DNA from: Nocardiopsis terrae
Lineage (GTDB): Bacteria > Actinomycetota > Actinomycetes > Streptosporangiales > Streptosporangiaceae
Direction: 5' to 3'
Length of the DNA stretch: 64,000 bases
NCBI RefSeq assembly: GCF_014651695.1
Contig: NZ_BMXJ01000002.1
Location: 310,001 to 374,000, forward strand
The notes below the pieces were generated by a model. The model did no database searches, had not been told where the DNA came from, and saw only the letters and a list, made by a program, of their open reading frames with translations. Positions within the stretch are counted from its first letter, which is position 1, and every line of letters starts with the position of its first letter. The position numbers and the translations under genes are program-made. Positions 27,771-37,394 of the stretch are shown here, in pieces.

Positions 27771-27812
27771 GGGGCCCGGAGGACCACGCGGGGGCGTGGT
27801 CCTCCGGGCCCC
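27771..27812 (+). terminator. Terminator after the PadR gene
   Basis: A perfect 19-bp stem, GGGGCCCGGAGGACCACGC at 27771-27789 with its complement at 27794-27812, encloses a GGGG loop. It separates the DUF4097-PadR operon from the small gene at 27847. Confidence 0.8.
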
Positions 27813-27846
27813 TCGGTCGCGTCATCCGAAGGAGAAGGAAGAGCCC

Positions 27847-28026
27847 GTGCTGGTCCCGTACACGATCGAGCAGGACGAGAACGGCGTCTGGTGCGCCCGC
27901 GCCCTGCTCCGCCCCGGCACCGGCGCCCGCGGCGAGGGGGAGACCCCGGACGCCGCACTCGCCGACCTGCGTGCGGCCCTGGCGCTCCTGGCCGAGGAGT
28001 TCGGCACTCCGGCGGAGCTGATGTGA
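27847..28026 (+). CDS. Solitary HicB-like small protein
   Basis: This 59-residue protein reads YTIEQDENGVWCARALL and later EGETPDAALADLRAALALL, the partly degenerate RNase-H-like fold of HicB antitoxins. No HicA toxin (about 60 residues with a double-stranded-RNA-binding fold) is found on either side, and there is no C-terminal DNA-binding domain. GTG 27847 has AAGGAA upstream. It is bounded by two perfect hairpins (27771-27812 and 28027-28060), so it is its own transcription unit. It may be an orphan antitoxin or a protein with a different role. Confidence 0.68.
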   Translation: MLVPYTIEQDENGVWCARALLRPGTGARGEGETPDAALADLRAALALLAEEFGTPAELM

Positions 28027-28060
28027 GGGGCCCGGTCCGCAACCGTGCGGACCGGGCCCC
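28027..28060. terminator. Bidirectional terminator between the HicB-like gene and malic enzyme
   Basis: GGGGCCCGGTCCGCA (28027-28041) pairs perfectly with 28046-28060 around an ACCG loop, starting at the stop of the HicB-like gene. The malic enzyme gene ends at 28096 on the other strand. Confidence 0.78.
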
Positions 28061-28095
28061 GTGGCACGCCCCGGGTCCTCGCCCCGGGCCTGTTC

Positions 28096-29289
28096 CTAAC
28101 GGCGGGCGACACCGTCCTGGCGGGCCTGGGCGGCGACCGCGGCGGAGACCGCCGGGACCACCCGCTCGTCGAAGGAGCTGGGGATGACGTAGTCGGCGCT
28201 CAGGTCGTCACCGACGAGCTCGGCCAGCGCCTTGGCCGCGGCCAGCTTCATGTTCTCGGTGATGTCGGTGGCCTGGACGTCGAAGGCGCCCCGGAAGACC
28301 CCGGGGAAGGCCAGCACGTTGTTGATCTGGTTCGGGAAGTCGCTGCGCCCGGTGGCGACGACGCTCGCGTACTTGCGGGCGACGTCCGGGTGCACCTCCG
28401 GGTTGGGGTTGGCCATGGCGAAGACGATCGCGTTCTCGGCCATGGTGGCCACGACCGACTCGGGGACCTCGCCCGCGGAGAGCCCGACGAACACGTCGGC
28501 GCCGTTGAGGGCGCTCTCGATGGAACCCTGGATCCCGGCCTTGTTGCTGATGGAGGCCAGCTCCTGCTTGACCGGGGTCAGGCCCTCGCGGCCGTCGTAG
28601 ATCATGCCCTTGGAGTCGGCCACGGCGATGTCGCCGATACCGCCGTCGATGAGCATCTTCGTGACGGCGACACCCGCGGCGCCCGCTCCGGAGACGACGA
28701 CGCGCAGGTCGGCCAAGGTGCGGCCGGTGAGGCGGGCGGCGTTGTGCAGCGCGGCGACGGTCACGATGGCGGTGCCGTGCTGGTCGTCGTGGAAGACCGG
28801 GATGTCCAGGCGCTCACGCAGCTTGGCCTCGATCTCGAAGCAGCGCGGGGCCGCGATGTCCTCCAGGTTGATCCCGCCGAAGGACGGCGACATCCGCACG
28901 ACGGTCTCGACGATCTCGTCGACGCCGGTGCAGTTGAGCGCGATAGGCACGGAGTCGACGTCGCCGAACTGCTTGAAGAGCAGCGACTTGCCCTCCATGA
29001 CCGGCAGGGAGGCCTCCGGGCCGATGTTGCCCAGGCCGAGCACGGCGGTGCCGTCGGTGACGACGGCGACCAGGTTGCTCTTCCAGGTGTAGGTCTCGAC
29101 GAGGTCGGGGGTCTCGGCGATGGCGTCGCAGACGCGGGCGACGCCGGGGGTGTAGGCGAGGGACAGGCCCTCGTGGTCACTGACGTCCACGGAGGAGGTC
29201 ACGTGCAGCTTGCCGCCGCGGTGCATGGCGAAAGCCGGGTCCTCGTCCAGCTTGGACGTGTTCTGGGTACGCGAAGAAAAGGTGGTCAC
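28096..29289 (-). CDS. NAD(P)-dependent malic enzyme
   Basis: This 397-residue cytoplasmic enzyme decarboxylates malate to pyruvate, linking the TCA cycle to pyruvate/NADPH supply. Family marks include LAYTPGVARVC with the catalytic Tyr region, WKSNLVAVVTDGTAVLGLGNIGP, the metal site around FEDIAAPRCFEIE-like NLEDIAAPRCFEIE, FHDDQHGTAIV, and the nucleotide-binding VVSGAGAAG. Length matches the short (bacterial, MaeA/MaeB core) form without a phosphotransacetylase extension. Cofactor preference cannot be read safely. A 385-bp upstream gap separates it from the divergent ABC importer. Confidence 0.94.
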   Translation of the reverse strand: MTTFSSRTQNTSKLDEDPAFAMHRGGKLHVTSSVDVSDHEGLSLAYTPGVARVCDAIAETPDLVETYTWKSNLVAVVTDGTAVLGLGNIGPEASLPVMEGKSLLFKQFGDVDSVPIALNCTGVDEIVETVVRMSPSFGGINLEDIAAPRCFEIEAKLRERLDIPVFHDDQHGTAIVTVAALHNAARLTGRTLADLRVVVSGAGAAGVAVTKMLIDGGIGDIAVADSKGMIYDGREGLTPVKQELASISNKAGIQGSIESALNGADVFVGLSAGEVPESVVATMAENAIVFAMANPNPEVHPDVARKYASVVATGRSDFPNQINNVLAFPGVFRGAFDVQATDITENMKLAAAKALAELVGDDLSADYVIPSSFDERVVPAVSAAVAAQARQDGVARR

Positions 29290-29674
29290 TACTCAAACCC
29301 CTCGGTCTGCTGTTCGTCCACGTCGGCCATGACGGGGACGGTCGGCGTTAGCCACGGACCGCGCGCGAAGACGTAAGGGTGCTAGGGGAGCTCTCCGCGG
29401 CGCCGGTCGGCCATGACCGGTTGTGTCGCCGGGGGAGACAAGTCTTCGCCGGACTCCTATGCGAGTACTGCGCGTCCGCCTCTCACGGGGATGACCCGTT
29501 ACGCAATCCTCTCACAACGGTGACCAGAGGAAAATCGCGGGTCGACACGATGGAACGTTACCGACGCATCACTGCATGAAGCATAATGTCCTGAATGTCG
29601 CTACCGACAGGCCGCGTCCAACGCTGAACCCGGCTCTGAACAGGCACTCCGTGCTCCCAGAAGGAGACCCCACC
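29290..29674. other. 385-bp divergent promoter region
   Basis: It holds the promoters of malic enzyme (minus) and the amino-acid importer (plus). The stretch 29480-29600 has lower G+C. No coding sequence, repeat or clear operator was recognised. Confidence 0.5.
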
Positions 29675-30598
29675 ATGGCACTGCGCAAGCCCCTGTCCGA
29701 GCCCCGGACCTACCTCACCGCCCTCACCGCGGCCGGTGTCCTGGCCCTGGCGGCCTGCGGTGGCGGAGAGGACGCCACCGACGACACGGCGGCGCCCGAG
29801 GCTCCCGAGGTGGCGGTCGACGAGGAGCTCGCCGCACTCGTCCCCGAGGACATCGCCGAGGCCGGCTCCGTCACCATCGGCGTCGAGGCCTCCTACCCGC
29901 CCGGTGAGTACCTGGACGAGGACGGCGAGACCGTCCTCGGCTTCAACGTCGACCTGCTGGAGGCCGCCCTCGGCAAGCTCGGTCTGGAGGCCGACTGGGA
30001 GCCGACCACCTTCGACTCGATCATCATCGGCGTCGACACCGGCAACTACGACCTCGGCTCGTCCTCCTTCACCATCACGGAGGACCGGATGGAGGCCGTG
30101 AACATGGTCAGCTACTTCTCCTCCGGCACCCAGTGGTTCGCCCCGGCGGGCAACCCCGAGGGCGTGGACCCCGACAACGCCTGCGGCCTGCGCATCGCCG
30201 TACAGTCGAACACCACCCACGACGCGGACATCGAGGCCCGCAGCCAGGAGTGCGTCGACGCCGGCGAGGAGGCCATCACCGTCGAGAAGTTCCAGACCCA
30301 GCCGCAGGCCACCGAGACCGTCGTCTCCGGCCTGAACGACGCCTCCCTGGCGGACCTGCCGACCTCGCTGTACGCCCTGCAGCAGACCGGCGAACAGCTG
30401 GAGTTCATCGGCGACCAGTACGACGCCGCCCCCTACGGCATCCTCACCCACCAGGACGACGAGGAGCTCGCGGAGGCCGTCGCCGCCGCCTTCAACACCA
30501 TGATCGAGGACGGCACCTACGAGGAGGTCCTCGGCGAGTGGGGCATCGAGGTCGGCGCCATGGAGACCGCCGAGGTGAACCCCTCCGTCGAGGAGTAG
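29675..30598 (+). CDS. Polar amino-acid ABC importer, substrate-binding lipoprotein
   Basis: The 307-residue protein has a lipoprotein signal ending in the lipobox LAAC (lipidated C28), so it is anchored on the outer face of the membrane. An acidic linker (GGGEDATDDT) precedes the family 3 solute-binding domain: SVTIGVEASYPP, FNVDLLEAALGKLGL, YDLGSSSFTITEDR, and TVVSGLNDASLADLPTSLYAL. ATG 29675 has AAGGAG upstream. It is the first gene of an operon with the permease at 30642 and ATPase at 31604. The exact amino acid cannot be told; the family takes up glutamine, glutamate, cystine or basic amino acids. Confidence 0.93.
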   Translation: MALRKPLSEPRTYLTALTAAGVLALAACGGGEDATDDTAAPEAPEVAVDEELAALVPEDIAEAGSVTIGVEASYPPGEYLDEDGETVLGFNVDLLEAALGKLGLEADWEPTTFDSIIIGVDTGNYDLGSSSFTITEDRMEAVNMVSYFSSGTQWFAPAGNPEGVDPDNACGLRIAVQSNTTHDADIEARSQECVDAGEEAITVEKFQTQPQATETVVSGLNDASLADLPTSLYALQQTGEQLEFIGDQYDAAPYGILTHQDDEELAEAVAAAFNTMIEDGTYEEVLGEWGIEVGAMETAEVNPSVEE

Positions 30599-30641
30599 TT
30601 CCTCCGACCGCTCCCGCCCGACACCAAGCGAAAGTCTGAAC

Positions 30642-31603
30642 GTGACCTCACCGAGCGAACCGGTGAGCGGCCCGGGGTCGAAGGAACCGACCCCGGGCCG
30701 TTCGGCCGCACCGATCACAGCCGTCCCCGTCCGGTACCCCGAACGGTGGGTGGCAGCGGGGATCATCCTCGTCCTCGCCGCGATGTTCGTGCACATGCTG
30801 TTCACGAACCCCGCGTTCAACTGGCCGTTCATGCTCGACAACATGTTCTCGGAACCGGTGGTCCGGGGCGTGTGGGTGACACTGAGCGCGACCGTGCTGT
30901 CGATGGTCATCGGCGTCGTCCTGGGCATCGTCCTCGCGGTGATGCGCCTGTCCGGGAACCCCGTCCTGGTCACGGTCTCCTGGACCTACACGTGGTTCTT
31001 CCGCGGCGTTCCCCGGCTCGTACTGGCGGTGCTCTTCGGCAACCTCGCCATCCTGTACTCGACCATCCACATCGGCCTGCCGTTCGACAACTACTGGATG
31101 CCGTGGCTCGGCCTCGAGGGCGACGCCCGCTTCTTCGAGATCGACGCGCGCACCCTGCTCACCGGTTACACCGCGGGCCTGCTGGCCCTGTCCCTGTCCG
31201 AGGGCGCCTACATGGCGGAGATCATCCGTGCCGGCCTGCAGTCGGTCGACAAGGGTCAGACCGAGGCGTCCCAGGCCCTGGGGATGAGCAAGAGCAAGAT
31301 CATGCGGCGGATCACCCTGCCGCAGGCGATGCGGGTCGTCATCCCCCCGACGGGCAACGAGACCATCGCCATGCTCAAGGACACGGCGCTGCTCGCCTAC
31401 GTACCGGTGACCATCGAGCTGTTCTACCAGCTCCAGGCCATCGGTACCCGGAGCTACCAGATCTTCCCGATGCTGGTGGCGGCGTGCCTGTGGTACCTGG
31501 CGATCACCAGTGTCCTGATGACCGGTCAGTACTTCATCGAACGCAGGTTCAACCGGAGCGGGCGCGGCACGGCCCGGGAGCGCATCGTCGGAGGGGCGCA
31601 CTG

Positions 31604-31604
<1 letters not shown>
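30642..31604 (+). CDS. Polar amino-acid ABC importer, permease
   Basis: This 320-residue permease has a polar N-terminus of about 40 residues and six membrane segments. The coupling (EAA) loop is visible in [20 protein letters not shown], preceding [14 protein letters not shown], as in HisM/GlnP-like proteins. It starts with GTG and its TGA stop overlaps the next ATG by one base (TGATG). As the only permease in the operon it probably acts as a homodimer. Confidence 0.93.
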
Positions 31605-32437
<833 letters not shown>

Positions 32438-32465
32438 CACCGGGCACACCCGGTCGGATCGCCCC

Positions 32466-32495
32466 GGCCCCGCGTTCCTCCGCGAGCGCGGGGCC
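32466..32495 (+). terminator. Possible terminator of the amino-acid importer operon
   Basis: GGCCCCGCG (32466-32474) pairs with CGCGGGGCC (32487-32495) across a 12-nt loop, 28 bp after the ATPase stop. Confidence 0.5.
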
Positions 32496-32594
32496 CCCGC
32501 GTCGCCCGGGCCCCTCGCGCAGACGCCCGCCGAGCCGGGGCCCGATGCCCTTGACCGGAGGGCCTCCCGACGCCAGAGTCATCTCCCAGGGGCA

Positions 32595-32609
32595 CCCAGA
32601 CGGTCTGGG
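32595..32609. promoter_or_regulatory. 15-bp palindrome CCCAGAC-G-GTCTGGG
   Basis: The palindrome lies 38 bp before the methyltransferase gene at 32648, within its likely promoter. It could be an operator; no regulator is encoded next to it. Confidence 0.35.
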
Positions 32610-32647
32610 GTGATCCGTGAATCAGGGCCTGGACCCCGGGGAGAGCC

Positions 32648-33238
32648 ATGGACGCGCGTACGGAGAAGGCCCGCAAGCTCTGGGATGACCGGTCCGGGAG
32701 CTACGACTCCGGAGGCCGTTACGAGCCGCCGGCGATCCTGCGGACCCGTGCCCTGCTCTGCGGCGGTGCCAGGGGGCGCACCCTGGAGGTGGCCGTGGGG
32801 ACGGGACGAAACCTGGAGTACTACCCGCCCCAGGTGAAGCTGACCGGACTGGACCTGAGCCCCGCCATGCTGTCCCGGGCCCGGGACAGGGCCGAGGAAC
32901 AGGGGCGTCCGGTCTCCCTGGTGGAGGGCGACGCCCAACAGATGTCCTTCGCCGACCGCTCCTTCGACACCGTGGTGTGCGTGCTCGCCCTGTGCGCGGT
33001 CCCCGACCAGGAGCGTGCGCTGGCGGAGATGCACCGGGTGCTGGTGCCCGGGGGCCGGTTGCTGCTGGTCGACCACATCGAGTACACCCGGTTCCCGTTC
33101 CGGCTGCGTGAACGCCTGCGCAAGCACCCGCGCAGACTGCCCCGGGCCGTGGCCGAGGAGGTCGGCTTCGAGGTGGGCCACCACGACCGCCTGCTCCTCG
33201 GACTGGTGGAGCGGTTGGTCGCGCACCGGCCTCGCTGA
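32648..33238 (+). CDS. Class I SAM-dependent methyltransferase
   Basis: The 196-residue protein has motif I in TLEVAVGTGRNL, the acidic ribose-binding residue in LTGLDLSPAML, motif II-like GDAQQMSF and motif IV-like FDTVVCVLALCAVPD. The order and spacing resemble the UbiE/phosphatidylethanolamine N-methyltransferase-like group. GGGGAG precedes the ATG. It appears to be a single-gene unit. The substrate is unknown. Confidence 0.85.
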   Translation: MDARTEKARKLWDDRSGSYDSGGRYEPPAILRTRALLCGGARGRTLEVAVGTGRNLEYYPPQVKLTGLDLSPAMLSRARDRAEEQGRPVSLVEGDAQQMSFADRSFDTVVCVLALCAVPDQERALAEMHRVLVPGGRLLLVDHIEYTRFPFRLRERLRKHPRRLPRAVAEEVGFEVGHHDRLLLGLVERLVAHRPR

Positions 33239-33362
33239 GCGGACCGACCGGACGGGTCCCGCGGGCCGAACGCCACGCGGGTCCCCCGGCCCCCGCGAAC
33301 CCCCTCCGTCCAGCGCATACCCTGGAAACGACCGCAGCTCCGACCCGCGACTAGGTGGACCG

Positions 33363-33854
33363 ATGATCCGTCCCGCCCGCCCTGACGACGTTCCCGAGAT
33401 CCACCAGATGATCCGGGAACTCGCGGAGTACGAGAAGGAACCCGACGCGGTCGTCTCGACCGAGGAGGATCTGCACACCGCACTGTTCGGACCGGATGCC
33501 TCGGTGTACGCGCACGTGGCGGAGCACGCGGGCGGCAGCGGCCCGCCCGCCCCCGCGGGGTTCGCCCTGTGGTTCCGCAACTACTCCACCTGGACCGGCC
33601 GACACGGCATCTACCTGGAGGACCTGTACGTCCGCCCCGAACTACGCGGAAACGGCTACGGCCTGGCCCTGCTGAGGAACCTCGCCCGGCTCTGCGTGGA
33701 ACGCGGCTACACCCGGCTGGAGTGGTCGGTGCTGGACTGGAACATGCCCGCGATCGGGTTCTACGAGTCCCTGGGTTCGACGTCCATGGACGAGTGGACG
33801 GTCCGTCGCCTGGACGGCGACGCGCTGGCCGACCTGGGCTCCACAAAGGGCTGA
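33363..33854 (+). CDS. GNAT-family N-acetyltransferase
   Basis: This 163-residue protein opens with MIRPARPDDVPEIHQMI and carries the acetyl-CoA-binding motif A in YLEDLYVRPELRGNGYG, followed by motif B around WSVLDWNMPAIGFYESLG. This combination is typical of diamine (spermidine/spermine-type) N-acetyltransferases. It is a stand-alone gene 124 bp after the methyltransferase. The acceptor (polyamine, amino acid, or thialysine-like compound) is inference. Confidence 0.9.
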   Translation: MIRPARPDDVPEIHQMIRELAEYEKEPDAVVSTEEDLHTALFGPDASVYAHVAEHAGGSGPPAPAGFALWFRNYSTWTGRHGIYLEDLYVRPELRGNGYGLALLRNLARLCVERGYTRLEWSVLDWNMPAIGFYESLGSTSMDEWTVRRLDGDALADLGSTKG

Positions 33855-33979
33855 GCCGGGCCGTTCGTCTCGTATCCGCGCCTTGACGGACGGACACGAC
33901 CCACCCTCCCTGCGTCAGTGGCAGGGTGAAACGAGATACATTGCTCTCAAGCGGCAACCTCGCCCCCCGAAGGAGGGAC

Positions 33980-34405
33980 GTGACCGAAGAAACCGCTGTG
34001 CCCACGGCCGACGCCACCGGTGTACGCGACGCTGTCACCGTCAACATGCCCGCCGACAGCGCTTATCTGTCTGTCCTGCGCACGGCGACGGCAGGGCTGG
34101 CAGCACGGCTCGACTTCACCCTCGACGAGATCGAGGACCTGAGGATCGGGGTCGACGAGGCGTGCGCGATGCTCCTCTCCCAGGCGCTGCCGGGCACAGA
34201 ACTGACCACGGAATTCGAACTCACCCCCGATGGGATGCGCATCTCCGTCTCGGTGCTGACCGCGGACGGACGCCTCCCCGCCCGGGACACCTTCGCCTGG
34301 ACCGTCCTGTCCGCTCTCGCGGGGGATGTCGACGCGGGGGTCGGCCCGGACGACCGCGTCTACATCGTCCTGTACAAACGCCGCGGCACCCTGGAGTCGG
34401 CGTGA
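33980..34405 (+). CDS. RsbW-like anti-sigma factor (GHKL fold), partner of the sigma factor
   Basis: The 141-residue protein has the GHKL-ATPase layout of RsbW/SpoIIAB: a strand-helix start (SAYLSVLRTATAGLAARLDF), then DEIEDLRIGVDEACAMLLSQA in place of the N-box. The Asn normally following EAC is replaced by Met, and no clear DxGxG (G1) box is seen, so ATP binding or kinase activity may be lost. GTG 33980 follows an AGGAGG site. It overlaps the sigma gene by GTGA, the expected anti-sigma/sigma arrangement. Confidence 0.85.
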   Translation: MTEETAVPTADATGVRDAVTVNMPADSAYLSVLRTATAGLAARLDFTLDEIEDLRIGVDEACAMLLSQALPGTELTTEFELTPDGMRISVSVLTADGRLPARDTFAWTVLSALAGDVDAGVGPDDRVYIVLYKRRGTLESA

Positions 34406-35205
34406 GCGAAAGGGGGCCCGCTCTGACAGCGAAGACCGAGCACGCGGTGCCCGACCGGGCGCGCGCGAGAGAGTTGTTCGAGCGCCTTAACGAACTCGAC
34501 GCGGACTCGGCCGAGCGCCGGAGGATCCGGGACGAGCTGGTGGAACTCCACCTGCCCTTGGTGGAGTACCTGGCCCGGCGGTTCCGCAACCGCGGTGAGT
34601 GGCTGGACGATCTCACCCAGGTGGCCACGATCGGGCTCATCAAGTCCATCGACCGGTTCGACCTGGAGCGCGGGGTGGAGTTCTCCACCTACGCGACCCC
34701 GACGATCGTCGGTGAGATCAAGCGTCACTTCCGGGACAAGGGCTGGGCGGTACGGGTACCCCGCCGCCTCCAGGAGCTGAAGCTCTCGCTGACAAAGGCC
34801 GTCAGCGACCTCTCGCAGCGGGAGGGGCGCTCCCCCACCGTGGCGGAACTGGCCCAGCACCTCCAGATGACCGAGGAGGAGGTGTTGGAGGGCCTGGAGT
34901 CCGCCAACGCCTACTCGACGGTTTCGTTGGACGCTCCCGACAGCGGTGACGAGGACGCCCCCGCGGTGGCCGACTCGCTGGGGATCGTCGACGAGTCACT
35001 GGAGGGCGTCGAGTACCGCGAGTCGCTGAAACCTCTTCTGGAACAGCTACCGCCCCGGGAGAAGCGCATCCTGCTGCTGCGCTTCTTCGGGAACATGACC
35101 CAGTCGCAGATCGCCCAGGAGCTGGGGATCTCCCAGATGCACGTGTCGCGTCTGCTGGCGCGCACCCTGGCACAGTTGCGGCAGGCTCTCACCACGGACG
35201 ACTGA
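34402..35205 (+). CDS. SigB/SigF/SigG-family RNA polymerase sigma factor
   Basis: This 267-residue sigma factor contains region 2 (HLPLVEYLARRFRNRGE, then DDLTQVATIGLIKSIDRFD and FSTYATPTIVGEIKRHFRD), region 3 (RSPTVAELAQHLQMTEEEVL) and region 4 (LPPREKRILLLRFFGNMTQ, SQIAQELGISQMHVSRLLART). It therefore belongs to the general-stress/development SigF group. Translation starts at GTG overlapping the anti-sigma stop. In relatives these sigma factors drive stress or spore genes and are released from the anti-sigma by an anti-anti-sigma (STAS) protein; no STAS gene is in the window. Confidence 0.94.
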   Translation: MSERGPALTAKTEHAVPDRARARELFERLNELDADSAERRRIRDELVELHLPLVEYLARRFRNRGEWLDDLTQVATIGLIKSIDRFDLERGVEFSTYATPTIVGEIKRHFRDKGWAVRVPRRLQELKLSLTKAVSDLSQREGRSPTVAELAQHLQMTEEEVLEGLESANAYSTVSLDAPDSGDEDAPAVADSLGIVDESLEGVEYRESLKPLLEQLPPREKRILLLRFFGNMTQSQIAQELGISQMHVSRLLARTLAQLRQALTTDD

Positions 35206-35236
35206 CCTGGTCCGTGGCCTTCGGCCGCGGTGCTGG

Positions 35237-35635
35237 CTACCGGCGACCCTCTTCGGTCCCGGGGAACAGCACCGCGGTCGTCGGCGGTGCCAGGACCGCG
35301 GCCGCGGCGACGACGGCCGTGCCGAGCATGACCGCGCCGAACAGGTACTGCTCCCCCGTGAACATGTAGTACGCCACCACGGCCATGAAGAGCTGGGTGA
35401 CCACCACCGGGGTGCGGGCCCAGTCGCGCAGCTGCCACAGCCCGCGCGCGACGAAGACCAGCAACGCACCGACCCCGACACCGATCAGGGTGAGCGGGAT
35501 GGCGGAGGTGACCGGATCACCGGCCCGGCCGGTGATCGCGGTGTAGAGGCTGTAGAGACCGCCGACCGCCGCGGCCAGCCCGACCAGGGCCTCCAGTGCG
35601 GCGGCGACGACGAGGGTGATGGGACGCGAGGACAC
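35237..35635 (-). CDS. Four-segment membrane protein of unknown function
   Basis: This 132-residue protein has four clear hydrophobic segments at about residues 7-30, 44-65, 74-94 and 98-120. There are no recognised motifs. It converges with the sigma-factor gene (31-bp gap) and is divergent from the lipid-kinase-like gene at 35747. Codon use is normal and the start context is plausible, so it is taken as a real gene; the function is not recognised. Confidence 0.75.
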   Translation of the reverse strand: MSSRPITLVVAAALEALVGLAAAVGGLYSLYTAITGRAGDPVTSAIPLTLIGVGVGALLVFVARGLWQLRDWARTPVVVTQLFMAVVAYYMFTGEQYLFGAVMLGTAVVAAAAVLAPPTTAVLFPGTEEGRR

Positions 35636-35746
35636 CCGACGAGCCTATACGTGCTCCGGGGCTCCCCCCTCCTCGCCCCCGCCCTGCTCCGGGTCGCGGA
35701 GATCCGCTCCACCCCCGGCGAGGCGCCCACCGCCTAGACTGGCCGG

Positions 35747-36679
35747 GTGCGAGCCCTATTCATCGTGAACCCCCATGCGACCACGACCACCTCGCGCACC
35801 CGTGAGGTGATCCTGGGCGCCCTGGCGTCCGAGCTGGACGTCGCCACCGTCGAGACCGCCTACCGCGACCACGCCCGTGAACTGGCCGCGACGGCCGCGG
35901 CCGAAGGCTACGAACTCGTGTTGAGCCTCGGCGGTGACGGCACCGTCAACGAGGTCGTCAACGGCCTCCTCGCCACCCCGCAGGAGCTGGCCCGCCCCCG
36001 CTACGCCGTGATTCCCGGGGGCAGCGCGAACGTGTTCATCCGTGCCCTGGGCGTCCCCGGCGACCCGATCGAGGCCACCGGCGCGGTGCTGGAGGCGATC
36101 CGGGCGGGGCGCGAGAAGGAGATCGGGCTGGGTCGGATCACCAGCGACCAGGACGACCGGTACTTCACGTTCTGTGCCGGATTCGGTTGGGACGCCGACG
36201 TGGTGCAACAGGTGGAACACGAACGCGGCAACGGCAGGAAGGCGACTCCGGCTCTCTACGCGGAAGCCGCGGTAAAGCTGTTCTTCCAAGGGGATATACG
36301 CGATCCGTCACTCAGCGTGTCCGGTGGCGGAAGGTCTCTGGACCATGTCTATTTCGCACTGGTCACGAACACCACTCCGTGGACGTACGCGGGAGCGCTA
36401 CCGCTTCAACCGACCCCGGACTCCCGTTTCGAGCTCGGCCTGGACGCTTTCGCGCTGACCCAGTCCTCGCACGCGCTGACTGGCTGGGTTCTTTCCCAGA
36501 TGTTCTTCCCCAAGGGTCTTCCCACACGTGGGGACGGCTACGTGACCTGGCACGACCAGTCGGCGCTCCGGATCTCGTCAAGCCATCCGAGAGCCTTCCA
36601 AATCGACGGTGAATACCTGGGAGAGCGCAAACAGGTCAACTTCCACTCGGTACCGAAGGCATTACGAATCTTCTGTTAA
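35747..36679 (+). CDS. Diacylglycerol/lipid kinase family protein
   Basis: The 310-residue cytoplasmic protein starts RALFIVNPHATTTTSR and has the nucleotide-binding motif LSLGGDGTVNEVVNG (near residues 62-76) and IPGGSANVFIRALG, both diagnostic of the DagK/LCB5 (YegS/DgkB) fold. The C-terminal beta-sandwich ends with FQIDGEYLGER, where the Asp-Gly-Glu usually closes the active site. It phosphorylates a membrane lipid such as diacylglycerol; the exact lipid is unknown. GTG 35747 was chosen because homology starts at once. The second half has slightly lower G+C than its neighbours. Confidence 0.9.
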   Translation: MRALFIVNPHATTTTSRTREVILGALASELDVATVETAYRDHARELAATAAAEGYELVLSLGGDGTVNEVVNGLLATPQELARPRYAVIPGGSANVFIRALGVPGDPIEATGAVLEAIRAGREKEIGLGRITSDQDDRYFTFCAGFGWDADVVQQVEHERGNGRKATPALYAEAAVKLFFQGDIRDPSLSVSGGGRSLDHVYFALVTNTTPWTYAGALPLQPTPDSRFELGLDAFALTQSSHALTGWVLSQMFFPKGLPTRGDGYVTWHDQSALRISSSHPRAFQIDGEYLGERKQVNFHSVPKALRIFC

Positions 36680-36965
36680 TTACCGAGAAAGCAACCATTC
36701 ACGACCACTGTGACGCACCCGACACGCCGAACAGGACCTTCGGCCTCGGGAGCTCTTGCATGGCCCCCGCGATCCTGTCACGCTCAAGTTATCGCCGCGA
36801 GTTACGGGCGAGTTAATTTGGGCGCTTCCCACGTGGCCGTGGGGTGAAACCTCAACTACCTCGGCCTGGACGCCCCCCCGGTGGTCCCCATCCACCGGGC
36901 GCCCTTGCACATTCCGATCGTGAAAAGCTTCACAAATGATCGCCTCACTGTGAGGAGTGGACCGC

Positions 36966-37220
36966 ATGGACTGGCGCCATGACGCAGCCTGCCGTGACGA
37001 AGACCCCGAACTCTTCTTCCCCATCGGCAACTACGGCCCCGCACTGATCCAGATCGAGGAGGCCAAGGCAGTCTGCCAGCGCTGCCCGGTCAGTTCCGCC
37101 TGCCTGAAGTGGGCGCTGGAAAGCGGCCAGGACGGCGGGGTCTGGGGAGGGACCTCCGAGGAGGAGCGGCGTCGCATCAAGCGCCGCGGCTCCGCACTGC
37201 GGCCCATGGTCCGCAGCTGA
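36966..37220 (+). CDS. WhiB-family iron-sulfur transcription regulator
   Basis: This 84-residue protein has the four conserved cysteines (C9, C37, C40, C46) that hold a 4Fe-4S cluster, the GVWGGTS turn, and a basic C-terminal tail (EEERRRIKRRG) for DNA binding. The sequence WRHDAACRDEDPELFFPIG is close to WhiB1/WblE, the essential nitric-oxide-sensitive member that binds region 4 of the main sigma factor. ATG 36966 was preferred to GTG 36957 because GAGGAG lies at proper distance only for the former. The 286-bp upstream gap suggests complex regulation but no site was identified. Confidence 0.95.
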   Translation: MDWRHDAACRDEDPELFFPIGNYGPALIQIEEAKAVCQRCPVSSACLKWALESGQDGGVWGGTSEEERRRIKRRGSALRPMVRS

Positions 37221-37283
37221 CCCTCCCGCTCCGTCACCGACGGACGACACGCGGGAACCGTCCCGGTACGCCCCGGAGCGCAA

Positions 37284-37343
37284 CGGTGCCTCCGGGCACC
37301 GCGTGGCGGTGATGCCACCGACCCCCCGCTGGCGCGGCGGGGG
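37284..37343. terminator. Hairpins between whiB and the convergent histidine kinase
   Basis: CGGTGCC/GGCACCG (37284-37301, loop TCCG) and CCCCCGC/GCGGGGG (37323-37343, 7-nt loop) lie in the 174-bp convergent gap and can serve either gene. Confidence 0.45.
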
Positions 37344-37394
37344 ACGGCACACGGCCGTGCGGGCACGGTCCCGTCGCCGGGCGGACGCGGCCGC

